Part shown: in pieces, positions 35,589 to 42,808 of the stretch
How the letters are laid out: each line of letters starts with the position of its first letter
Numbering within the stretch: the stretch's first letter is position 1
NCBI GenBank assembly: GCA_002426795.1
Contig: DINQ01000024.1
Span: 123,394-187,393, forward strand
DNA length: 64,000 bases
Source of the DNA: Bacteroidales bacterium UBA5536
GTDB lineage: Bacteria; Bacteroidota; Bacteroidia; Bacteroidales; F082
Direction: 5' to 3'
Position numbers and translations under genes: made by a program
Notes under the pieces: model-generated
Databases searched by the model: none
What the model was told of the DNA's origin: nothing
Seen by the model: the letters and a program-made list of their open reading frames with translations, nothing else

Positions 35589-35965
35589 GCTTTTTATATG
35601 TTAAAGCTGTAAAATTAGAGAGAAAAGTTTCTGTGTTCAATGAACTCAGGGCGTTTCAAGGCAAAAGGTTGAAATAATTCGTGATTATCAGTGCAGTTAA
35701 AATGAAATATTTTTTGATCAATAAGCCTCTTAATATTGCACCATTTTTCGGAAAAACACCCAAAAAGGGCTATTTTCTAACACAATTCGTGCTTTTTTTG
35801 ACGATTTAAGGCAATTAACAAAATGGCAAGCTAGAAAAACAGACATAGACTTGTTGAGTGGAAGGTTCAAAGATCGAGAAGTAGTTTCAATAGCGACATG
35901 GGAACCTCATTCTTTACCAGACTCGCGATTACTAAAGTCAATAAACTTAAAGAGATAATTGAAGG
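35589..35965. other. Intergenic region before the symporter operon, possible gene remnant
   Basis: 380 bases without a convincing gene. On the plus strand a frame of about 78 codons runs from roughly 35731 to 35960 without a start codon, with a natural-looking composition (RFKDREVVSIATWEPHSLPD), so it may be a relic or chance. An A/T-rich stretch upstream of 35588 may hold the promoter of the symporter operon but I see no clean box pair. Confidence 0.4.
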
Positions 35966-36148
35966 TCAAATATCAAGTTTGTTTTCCAGATGATTGATAA
36001 ATTGCTCAATTTCGCTTTTAAGGAGTTTCATTTTGTCTAAAAAATCCTTATCAGAATCATCAGAAGTTTGGTGAAGTCTTACCTTACTTCTACAATCAGC
36101 TATTTCTAAAAACCATTGCAGCACATTAAAACGATGCTTTACCATCAT
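35966..36148 (-). CDS. Small hypothetical coiled-coil protein
   Basis: 60 residues, helical (FLDKMKLLKSEIEQFINHLENKLD at the C-terminus, leucine-rich heptads). Starts 4 bases after the stop of the alpha-CTD-like gene. Function unknown. Confidence 0.5.
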   Translation of the reverse strand: MMVKHRFNVLQWFLEIADCRSKVRLHQTSDDSDKDFLDKMKLLKSEIEQFINHLENKLDI

Positions 36149-36151
36149 TCG

Positions 36152-36562
36152 TTATGCGCAATCAGGGCATGGATCATACCGTTGATGTTGATTGTTCCAT
36201 ATTTTACCACTTGCTTTGCATTTTTCACAATATTTAATTATTAATCCATGCTTTTTTAATTCTTCAACCAATTCTGTAACTGTCTTTTTACCAGCATCCT
36301 TTACAACAATTAATTTATCATATGTAAAATTTTCAAATTGCTCAATGCAACTTATATTGTACTTATTAAATATGTGCTTCGCCCTAACTCCTACATTTAA
36401 CCTATCAACAGGCGTACATTTCCTATTTAGCAGTTCTTTTTCTGCATCTTTTGATAATTTCAATAGTTCATTTAATGGCATTGTACTTAGTAATTCTTGT
36501 AGTTTTAAATCATATTTTATATGTATTTCCATACTAATCTTATTTTTTACGTTAATAATCAT
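36152..36562 (-). CDS. RNA polymerase alpha-CTD-like / HhH domain protein with zinc motif
   Basis: 136 residues (ATG at 36562; ATG at 36532 also possible). Residues ~60-115 (LNVGVRAKHIFNKYNI, EQFENFTYDKL, VKDAGKKTVTELVEELKKHG) have the helix pattern of the RNA polymerase alpha-subunit C-terminal domain, including the G.K...EL. ending. A C-terminal CEKCKASGK...CPDC is a likely zinc site. It might contact DNA or transcription factors in place of host alpha, an inference. Confidence 0.65.
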   Translation of the reverse strand: MIINVKNKISMEIHIKYDLKLQELLSTMPLNELLKLSKDAEKELLNRKCTPVDRLNVGVRAKHIFNKYNISCIEQFENFTYDKLIVVKDAGKKTVTELVEELKKHGLIIKYCEKCKASGKIWNNQHQRYDPCPDCA

Positions 36563-36583
36563 TTAAAATATTTGTCAATTAAT

Positions 36584-36814
36584 TTATCGATGATATTTAT
36601 AAGGCCTCCTATGGCTTTGTTTTGAAATTGGGTAAGGTTCAATAAATTCGTGTCTGGGCTTGATTTTAAAAGCCTCATGCGTTTCAATGCTTCCACGTTC
36701 GCTAATGGGAATATCTTCATTAGAATCAACTTTGATAACCTCAACATCCTGCCTATGTATAAGGGCTCTAACATCTGTTTGAGCATCCCATCCAATTACA
36801 TACACTTTTTTCAT
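36584..36814 (-). CDS. Hypothetical phage protein
   Basis: 76 residues, starting MKKVYVIGWDAQTDVRALIHR (N-terminal strand-turn-helix) and with a basic C-terminus HRRPYKYHR. Preferred over an overlapping frame at 36559-36795 because its start overlaps the preceding gene's stop by 4 bases and its composition is more ordinary. Function unknown. Confidence 0.55.
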   Translation of the reverse strand: MKKVYVIGWDAQTDVRALIHRQDVEVIKVDSNEDIPISERGSIETHEAFKIKPRHEFIEPYPISKQSHRRPYKYHR

Positions 36815-37197
36815 TTTAGCATTCTAATTATTCTGTCTACTTCACTTTCCTCTAACCCAATTTCATGAAGAATCTCCTTAATTTTTTCACGAAATTCCTC
36901 ATCAGTATCAATGAAGTTTGAAATGGTCTTTTTCGCATGTAAAACAGTAGCATGATCTTTCCCAAAAAGGAAACCTGCGTTGCCTAAAGAATACCTGGCA
37001 ACAGTATTCAGTAATGTCATAATAACCTGTCGTGGTTCGACCAGTTCCCTCTTTCGGCTTTTTACATTTATCTGATCGTAAGCCACGCCGTAGCTTTGAC
37101 AAACTGCGCTGGTGATGAGAAACTGTATGTTCTCCTTTCCATGAATTTTCATGAATTCGGGGTCTTGAATTGCAGGTGCAACGTATGGACTAATCAT
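36811..37197 (-). CDS. DnaA domain IV-like DNA-binding protein
   Basis: 128 residues. The C-terminal two-thirds carry the DnaA DNA-binding helix-turn-helix: KSRKRELVEPRQVIMTLL, then LGNAGFLFGKDHATVLHAKKTI; the last segment is the GKDHATVLHA signature that recognises DnaA boxes. The AAA+ ATPase domain is absent, so this is a free-standing domain IV. It may bind the phage origin or compete with host DnaA. Between a VRR-NUC gene and the alpha-CTD-like gene. Confidence 0.82.
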   Translation of the reverse strand: MISPYVAPAIQDPEFMKIHGKENIQFLITSAVCQSYGVAYDQINVKSRKRELVEPRQVIMTLLNTVARYSLGNAGFLFGKDHATVLHAKKTISNFIDTDEEFREKIKEILHEIGLEESEVDRIIRMLK

Positions 37198-37585
37198 AAT
37201 TCAGGTATTTTTCGATTTCACTAACAAACTGATCGAAGGAATACACCACAGCAGTATGATATCCAAATGCTTTGGCAATTTCCAAAAAAGCTTCTTGTTC
37301 TTGTGATAGAGTATTTCTCCCCCACTTGAACTCAATGTAAAGACCATGAAATCCTTTCCTTGGCACTGACAGGAATGTATCTGATACGCCAGCCTTTACC
37401 CCTTCTGCTTTTAGACGCTTCCCTTCTGGGCTCACATAAATAGTTTTACCGGATTTGTCTTTTACAGCCTTCTTCGACCTGGATCCTCCGTTTGGGATCG
37501 CATAGAACATCTTCTCAAGTTTCGGATACTGTAGTTTAAACCAAGTGAAGCATGACTCTTGCAATTTACTTTCCATTGACCTCAT
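37190..37585 (-). CDS. VRR-NUC domain nuclease
   Basis: 131 residues. Core FYAIPNGGSRSKKA near residue 28, then VKAGVSDTFLSVP and GLYIEFKWG (E-x-K), the VRR-NUC arrangement of the PD-(D/E)XK superfamily. Probably a structure-specific DNA nuclease for recombination or resolution. Overlaps the DnaC-like gene by 1 base and the DnaA-like gene by 8. Confidence 0.85.
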   Translation of the reverse strand: MRSMESKLQESCFTWFKLQYPKLEKMFYAIPNGGSRSKKAVKDKSGKTIYVSPEGKRLKAEGVKAGVSDTFLSVPRKGFHGLYIEFKWGRNTLSQEQEAFLEIAKAFGYHTAVVYSFDQFVSEIEKYLNYD

Positions 37586-38481
37586 TACTGCCTCCTTCTA
37601 TCTGGTGACCTATCACTAAACGGAACGGGGTTAAACATCTCAGCCATCCGGCTGCGGATCCTTACACCATAAAACTCCTCAATGTTTTTTGGAGATAGAT
37701 TTGTCGTGATATGGGTCATGTTGTGAGGAAGCATATCATATCGTCTGCTAATAATGTCTGCCATCACATTCATTTTATCGCCATAACGCCTCCGTTCATC
37801 CTCATTACCCAGGTCGTCATAGCAGACACCTGCCGATGTATGTCCAAATGGGTCCGTCGGGATTGTCAGTTCAACACCATGGTTTCTGATAACCGAAAGT
37901 CCGTACTCAACAAAATCGTATGTGATGTCAATTGTCCGGGTCATTCTGTACGACTGAAGCATATTTGAAGCAAAAGCCTTCATGATTAAGGTTTTTCCGC
38001 TACCGGTAAATCCCATCAAAAGCAACCCTTTTTTACGGTCCAGACCATAGGACTCACTTCGTGGGTCATTGGTGAAATACAGACACAATCTCTTGACGAT
38101 CGATTTGTTAAACTGATCAAGCACAAATTCCTTTTTCCCCGATTTCTTTACAAGATGATCAGCCCTCCGGAGAAACACTTCGTAAAGTTGCTCAGCAGAA
38201 TGCTTGATTGGTTCAGCCAACTGGTCAACTTTTTCCCAATAGGCCGAAGCCGCTAAATCAGCTCTTTTTTGTTCTCGTGCCCGGAGTATAACCTCAGCCC
38301 TTTTTTCGTCACTTAGTGGCATATTATACTCCTCAACTCCTAATCGCATGGCTCGCTTTCGGAGCTCCATGTGGATAGCATATTTTTCTTCCTCTTGAGT
38401 CAATTCAGGCAGACAGTCAGAGTCTTTCCTGATATCCTGTTGCAAGAGATGACCTGGGATCATTTGCTTTATATTTTCCAT
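37585..38481 (-). CDS. DnaC/IstB-like helicase loader ATPase
   Basis: 298 residues. Walker A GFTGSGKT (near 155), Walker B-like VCYDDLGNE (near 220), then HITTNLSPKNIEEFYGVRIRSRMAEMFN, the sensor and arginine-finger region of DnaC/IstB AAA+ loaders. A basic N-terminal part could bind the helicase. Overlaps the Lin1244-type gene by 65 bases. Loads the replicative helicase at the phage origin. Confidence 0.85.
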   Translation of the reverse strand: MENIKQMIPGHLLQQDIRKDSDCLPELTQEEEKYAIHMELRKRAMRLGVEEYNMPLSDEKRAEVILRAREQKRADLAASAYWEKVDQLAEPIKHSAEQLYEVFLRRADHLVKKSGKKEFVLDQFNKSIVKRLCLYFTNDPRSESYGLDRKKGLLLMGFTGSGKTLIMKAFASNMLQSYRMTRTIDITYDFVEYGLSVIRNHGVELTIPTDPFGHTSAGVCYDDLGNEDERRRYGDKMNVMADIISRRYDMLPHNMTHITTNLSPKNIEEFYGVRIRSRMAEMFNPVPFSDRSPDRRRQ

Positions 38482-39283
38482 TGTTGCGTAAGTTTTTAAA
38501 GTTTCCTTCGATTACTTTCACGAAGTTTGTTGGCTTGAGTAGCCAATCAATATTTGCCACCCAGTTGTGGCCATTATTCCCGTTCAAAAATTCACTTTCA
38601 CCAGCCATTTTAAACATCTCCATCACTTTTTCCTCGGAATACTCTTTTACCCTGGCGCGGATAGATTTTTTTCTGGTCTCGGATATTGAATTAGCTTGTG
38701 GCATTCTGGCGCAAGTCTGATTATAGAATTCAACAATTTTTCCATAATCAATTTTTGATGAGGTTTCCCCCAAGGGGGATAAAGGGGGTATATTATCTAC
38801 TTTACTTTCCTTTACTTTACTTTGTGTACTTATTGCAGGAGTTAACTCGGGTAAATGCGGAGTTAACCCCGGTTTATTCGGAGTAAACTCCTTTTTTTGT
38901 GTTTTAAGAAGATTATATTGATCTTCAATCTCATAGTTTTTTCTTCTCGATTGTTGACATGCGAGCTGATATCTTTTTTGAATTCCCCTGCTTGAGAGGA
39001 CTTTTTGATCATCATGCAAGGTTTTATCAAAGATATTTCTGCGAAAACATGAGTTAATGACATCATTAACTAGGGTTAATTCCGTATTTATTTTCTTTGC
39101 AAACAGCATGGCGTGGTCACCTGACCATTCAATAAAATATCCGTTCGCGTAAATTTTTTGCCAGAGTTTTATTACTATAGCAAACCCCTGAAGCCCGTGC
39201 TCTGCTTCAATCAATTCAAGATTGTCATCAATACTGACATCAAGTGGAAAATACTCCAAACCTATTTTAACTGGTCGCGCCAT
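38417..39283 (-). CDS. Lin1244/Lin1753-type replication protein (DUF4373)
   Basis: 288 residues. N-terminal DUF4373 domain: KIGLEYFPLDVSIDDNLELIEAEHG, then helical; the C-terminal half resembles DnaD-like conserved regions. In Bacteroidota phages this lies ahead of a DnaC-like gene and acts as origin-binding initiator. Three 21-bp repeats lie in its coding DNA at 38838-38900 and give a short LTP-rich peptide repeat (GLTPHLPELTP). Overlap of 65 bases with the loader gene. Like lambda O, the origin may be inside the gene. Confidence 0.78.
   Translation of the reverse strand: MARPVKIGLEYFPLDVSIDDNLELIEAEHGLQGFAIVIKLWQKIYANGYFIEWSGDHAMLFAKKINTELTLVNDVINSCFRRNIFDKTLHDDQKVLSSRGIQKRYQLACQQSRRKNYEIEDQYNLLKTQKKEFTPNKPGLTPHLPELTPAISTQSKVKESKVDNIPPLSPLGETSSKIDYGKIVEFYNQTCARMPQANSISETRKKSIRARVKEYSEEKVMEMFKMAGESEFLNGNNGHNWVANIDWLLKPTNFVKVIEGNFKNLRNNGKYKANDPRSSLATGYQERL
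38838..38900 (+). repeat. Three tandem 21-bp iterons inside the replication gene
   Basis: Units start at 38838, 38859 and 38880 with a core GGAGTTAACTC / GGAGTTAACCC / GGAGTAAACTC. The period is exactly 21 bp, about two helical turns. An A/T-rich run (CTTTTTTTGTGTTTTAAG) follows. In lambda the origin iterons lie within gene O; this is the same geometry in a replication-initiator gene, so these are candidate origin iterons. They also encode a repeated LTP peptide, so protein constraint is an alternative. Confidence 0.6.
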
Positions 39284-39407
39284 AATCTGTAAACGTTAAG
39301 TCTATTTTCATACTTTGGTCTAATTGCCTTTCAATCCTGATCTGATCCTTGTATTTTTCAATCGATTCAACCATGATCTGTACAGCACTATCATACAGCT
39401 TCTTCAT
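39267..39407 (-). CDS. Small hypothetical protein
   Basis: 46 residues from the ATG at 39407 (MKKLYDSAVQIMVESIEKYKD...), helical and charged, overlapping the end of the membrane-anchored gene by 17 bases and the start of the DUF4373 gene by 17. An upstream ATG at 39467 would lengthen it to 66 residues. Function unknown. Confidence 0.5.
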   Translation of the reverse strand: MKKLYDSAVQIMVESIEKYKDQIRIERQLDQSMKIDLTFTDYGATS

Positions 39408-39741
39408 CGGTTTTCCCTCTTTCTCCTGGTAAATGATCACCCGGTGAATGCATATCTCTCTCATCAATCACATAGTTTAAAGGGTAAATGTTTCGGTTTG
39501 GCACACCTGCTGTATTTCCTGAATCTGTTATCACTCTGACCCACCCTGGATTCACGGTAATGATTGTGGCTTTATAGATGTTTTTCCCGTCATCAACAAT
39601 GACGTTCATCCCCTTTATAAGGTCATCTCTCCACTCTCGAAGTGCTGAGCCTTCACGAAGAGTGTGAATACCATAGAGCACAAAAGGAAAGACAGTTACG
39701 ATTGCTGAAACGACAATTATAATTTTAGTTAACAGGCTCAT
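39391..39741 (-). CDS. Membrane-anchored hypothetical protein
   Basis: 116 residues with one N-terminal transmembrane segment (IIIVVSAIVTVFPFVLYGI, about residues 7-25) and a soluble, beta-rich remainder (GMNVIVDDGKNIYKATIITV). Overlaps the SNF2 gene by 17 bases. No family recognised. Possibly links replication to the membrane, not supported further. Confidence 0.55.
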   Translation of the reverse strand: MSLLTKIIIVVSAIVTVFPFVLYGIHTLREGSALREWRDDLIKGMNVIVDDGKNIYKATIITVNPGWVRVITDSGNTAGVPNRNIYPLNYVIDERDMHSPGDHLPGERGKTDEEAV

Positions 39742-41392
39742 TTTGAATTGATTTTTGGTTAAACAAATCAGCCACCATATTCACGATGTCTTCTTCAACC
39801 TGTTCAGTTGCGCCGGTTACAGTAGCTGCCATTTCTCTCTTAGTTTGAATAATCTGGTAGATTTTCTCATCGATGGTATCTTCGCCAAGGAAGTAGGTGC
39901 ATGTTACACTGTCTTGCTGTCCAATACGGTGACATCTGTCCTCACATTGGTCGCAGTCGGCAGCTGTCCATGGTAGCTCAACAAAGGCAACCCGGGAAGA
40001 GGCTGTTAAAGTCAATCCGACTCCTGCAGCTTTTATGGAACAAATGATCAGTTTTGTATTTGGGTCGTTCTGGAAGCTATCAACTGAATGCTGGCGTGCA
40101 TGCTGGTCATCGCTTCCGGTGAAGGTGACGGCTTTTGGATAGTGCTTATGGATGGCCTGTATGACTTCTTTCAGGTGTGCGAAGATTACGAGCTTTTCAC
40201 CCGATTCCATAATATCGTCCACAAATTCAAACACATCTTTCAGTTTTCCTCTGGCCGAAATATTTTTCAGGATTCCAATCTTTACCATGATCTCCCCACG
40301 CATGGCACGGGCTACCTTCTCATCATCAGCATCCTTATAAGCTCTCAGATACTTGATCAGATTTGCTTCGGCATCCTCATACTCTCCCCGGGTCGCGATA
40401 TTGCACATGGCAACCTGCCGCATCTTGGCCGGTAGATCTTTCAATACGTCTTGCTTATCTCTCCTGTAAAAACAGTTGAGGTTGAGCATGTAGTTAAGCT
40501 CTCTGAGGTTTGAAGCTTCCCTGGAACCTGCACAATAGCGCTGGGTGAATTTTGTGTATCCCCCAAAGCGTGGCATCTGTTCAATAATCCCCAGCTGGGC
40601 AATCAAATCCTTTGGTTTGTTAATTACAGGTGTTCCGGTGAGTGCAAGTATGTATTCCTTCCCGGCGGCTATTCCCTTAGTGAACTTGGTTTGCTGTGTT
40701 GCTGTCGATTTAACCCTGTGCGATTCATCGATGATCACGCTCTTGAACATCCCGGTAAGGTGTTCTTTAAACTTGACATGGTTCAGTCGTAACTTGGCTC
40801 CTTCGGGTTTACTGATGCTCTGGACAAAGTACTTCTTTAAGCTCTCATAGTTCACGATGAACACCTCCACCAGTCCGGAGCTGTGATAGAGATGAAAGTT
40901 GTGTTTAACATCATCATTTAGGATAATGGCCCGGTGATCTGTCCACATATGCCATTCACGCTGCCAGTTAATTTTAAGCGAACTTGGGGCTATTACCAAA
41001 CAAGGGAATGCTTTGGCTGCGGTTATTGTTGCAATAGCCTGGGCTGTCTTCCCTAATCCAGGTTGGTCGCCAATGATCAGCTTTTTCTTCTGCAGAGCAT
41101 AAGCAACACCTGTGGCCTGGTATGGGAAGAGGTTCAGTTTTAGAGGTATATCGGTATCCAGTTCCGGCATGGGTGGTAACTCACTCACCATCTCATCCTC
41201 AATATGCTCTCCAAATTTGAACTTATAGCGAGCAGCAAACGCACGCACCTCATCTTCCGCATCTTTTGGAACAAGCCAGCTTTTGTTTACCGGATCGAAT
41301 CTGCGACCGGTGAGCTGTTTTACTGCCTCGACCAGGTAAGGGGCATACCTAAACTGGATACTGTAATTATTTCCTTTTTCTGTGATATACAT
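39725..41392 (-). CDS. SNF2-family DNA helicase/translocase (SMARCAL1-like)
   Basis: 555 residues. Motif I GDQPGLGKTAQAIAT (~110-125), motif II DESHRVKS (DEXH-type) around 235, motif III LALTGTP, and C-terminal helicase motifs with GVGLTLTASSRVAFVELPW and DRCHRIGQQDSVTCTYF. An N-terminal domain with KSWLVPKDAEDEVRAFA precedes, like the HARP region of SMARCAL1-type annealing helicases. These move along DNA or reanneal it. Likely a phage replication or fork-remodelling enzyme. Confidence 0.92.
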   Translation of the reverse strand: MYITEKGNNYSIQFRYAPYLVEAVKQLTGRRFDPVNKSWLVPKDAEDEVRAFAARYKFKFGEHIEDEMVSELPPMPELDTDIPLKLNLFPYQATGVAYALQKKKLIIGDQPGLGKTAQAIATITAAKAFPCLVIAPSSLKINWQREWHMWTDHRAIILNDDVKHNFHLYHSSGLVEVFIVNYESLKKYFVQSISKPEGAKLRLNHVKFKEHLTGMFKSVIIDESHRVKSTATQQTKFTKGIAAGKEYILALTGTPVINKPKDLIAQLGIIEQMPRFGGYTKFTQRYCAGSREASNLRELNYMLNLNCFYRRDKQDVLKDLPAKMRQVAMCNIATRGEYEDAEANLIKYLRAYKDADDEKVARAMRGEIMVKIGILKNISARGKLKDVFEFVDDIMESGEKLVIFAHLKEVIQAIHKHYPKAVTFTGSDDQHARQHSVDSFQNDPNTKLIICSIKAAGVGLTLTASSRVAFVELPWTAADCDQCEDRCHRIGQQDSVTCTYFLGEDTIDEKIYQIIQTKREMAATVTGATEQVEEDIVNMVADLFNQKSIQNEPVN

Positions 41393-41394
41393 AG

Positions 41395-41724
41395 CTACAT
41401 TGGAAGGTCTTCGAAATCGGATTTATTTACAGGCTGTAAAGCCTTTCTGTTCTTCTCAACATACTCCCGGATATCCCAACTCTGTATGGGCTTTATCTCA
41501 AGCTGTGAGGCGATTGATTTAACCATCTCTTCGGTCATGGGATTGATAGCGTAAATCGCCTGAACATTTACGATCCGGCTGAATGCTGGAGAGGTTTCTG
41601 TTTCTGGCACATCAATACGCACCATGGCACCGCCGGCAATGGTTTGTTCTGATACCTCACCGGCTATACGGGTGTGGCCAAACAATTCGACCAGTGCCCA
41701 AGTTTTGAATTTTTCTGTTGTCAT
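41395..41724 (-). CDS. Hypothetical phage protein (conserved-type)
   Basis: 109 residues, beta-rich with FKTWALVELFGHTRIAGEV near the N-terminus, a single Ser-Pro pair, and an acidic C-terminal end. Ends 3 bases before the SNF2 gene and overlaps the next gene by 4. No enzymatic signature. It could be an accessory factor of the helicase by co-location. Confidence 0.6.
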   Translation of the reverse strand: MTTEKFKTWALVELFGHTRIAGEVSEQTIAGGAMVRIDVPETETSPAFSRIVNVQAIYAINPMTEEMVKSIASQLEIKPIQSWDIREYVEKNRKALQPVNKSDFEDLPM

Positions 41725-41924
41725 GAAAATTGAATTTTTAATTGTTGATCTTGCTTTACTTCAAATTGATATTCTGTAATCAGGCTGATAGCTTCCGGCA
41801 CTGTAATCAGCCTTTTAATGTCCTCAAAGGCAAGGATGATCCTATGCCGGTAACCGTCAACCTGGATACCTTTTCTCCGGGCACGATAGGTAAGGTTGTA
41901 CCTTCTTTTTGTCTTAGGATCCAT
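41721..41924 (-). CDS. Small basic hypothetical protein
   Basis: 67 residues, basic: MDPKTKRRYNLTYRARRKGIQVDG then mixed helix and strand (ITVPEAISLITEYQFEV). Overlaps both neighbours by 4 and 11 bases. DNA binding is possible from charge only. Confidence 0.55.
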   Translation of the reverse strand: MDPKTKRRYNLTYRARRKGIQVDGYRHRIILAFEDIKRLITVPEAISLITEYQFEVKQDQQLKIQFS

Positions 41925-42183
41925 CGTTTGCCTTGGTCAAAAACTTGGTTTTTGATGCTTCCGTCAACACTCCGGTGACTCCTGCTTCATTGCCAATAAG
42001 CTTGAGAAAATCAACCTCAACCTTGGCACTATCGATAATTGTTTTAGCAGTTTCAGTTATCGCTTTTGCCGTGGTGATATCAATTTTTTCACAGGCAGAA
42101 GCATCAGAATCTTGATTCGCCTTTAGGCGTTCTATCACTTCAAATAAGTGATCGCGCAATGCTGGTAAGTCATTCTTTGCCAT
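41914..42183 (-). CDS. Small helical hypothetical protein
   Basis: 89 residues, helix-rich with an Ala/Lys/Glu bias (ITTAKAITETAKTIIDSAKVEV). Overlaps the HNH gene by 14 bases and the next small gene by 11. Function unknown. Confidence 0.55.
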   Translation of the reverse strand: MAKNDLPALRDHLFEVIERLKANQDSDASACEKIDITTAKAITETAKTIIDSAKVEVDFLKLIGNEAGVTGVLTEASKTKFLTKANDGS

Positions 42184-42808
42184 AATCTCTAATTACTTTT
42201 TTTAGTTTATTCAATGCCATAATGGCCTGCTGCAAATCTTGTGGATAATTGTGTCGGGTGTTACGAAGCATGTTTTCTTCGCGTGTGATCATCTCAAGGT
42301 TTTCAATCCTAAAATCAGATGTGTCACCGTTTTTGAAAACCACAATCTGCCCTTTCGGAACCGGGCCGTTATGCTGCTCCCAGATGTGTCTGTGTAGCAA
42401 TTCAAATTTGCCCAAAGCAACCCTGATGTGTGCGTAGTATCTACCTTTCGAATCCCTTCTAACTGAGATGTAACCATCATGCTTGGTGTTATGGGGCTCA
42501 TTTCCTTTTTTGAACCAGGTGTGTTTAACTCGCTCACGCACTTCTGGCGTCATTTTCTTCCCTTTGTTGGCCGGAATATGCCCTTTCTTGAACCGGTAGC
42601 GTTTGCCCACATCGGCAAGCTTTTTATTCAGCCGTCCAGACCTCTCACTCAGGAGGAATTCTTGAGATTTTTTGATTCCGAAAGCCTGTGCCTGTTGGTA
42701 AACTGCAGAAACAGTTACACCTAAATACTCAGCAATTGCAGCTGTGCTGATGTGTGGATACCTGCTTTTGAGATACCTCAATTCGCTACCGGTCCAGAAA
42801 TGATGCAT
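42170..42808 (-). CDS. HNH homing-type endonuclease
   Basis: 212 residues. N-terminal helix-turn-helix (LRYLKSRYPHISTAAIAEYLGV), then the HNH_3 core: GYISVRRDSKGRYYAHIRV, LHRHIWEQHNGPVP and VVFKNGDTSDFRIENLEMIT. This is the form used by free-standing phage homing endonucleases. Start overlaps the ParB stop by 1 base. It could target a neighbouring gene; no intron or intein is seen here. Confidence 0.83.
   Translation of the reverse strand: MHHFWTGSELRYLKSRYPHISTAAIAEYLGVTVSAVYQQAQAFGIKKSQEFLLSERSGRLNKKLADVGKRYRFKKGHIPANKGKKMTPEVRERVKHTWFKKGNEPHNTKHDGYISVRRDSKGRYYAHIRVALGKFELLHRHIWEQHNGPVPKGQIVVFKNGDTSDFRIENLEMITREENMLRNTRHNYPQDLQQAIMALNKLKKVIRDYGKE

Noticed and set aside
36559..36795. Alternative 78-codon frame on the minus strand
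   Set aside because: Overlaps the frame at 36584-36814, which has a start overlapping the preceding stop and a more ordinary composition.
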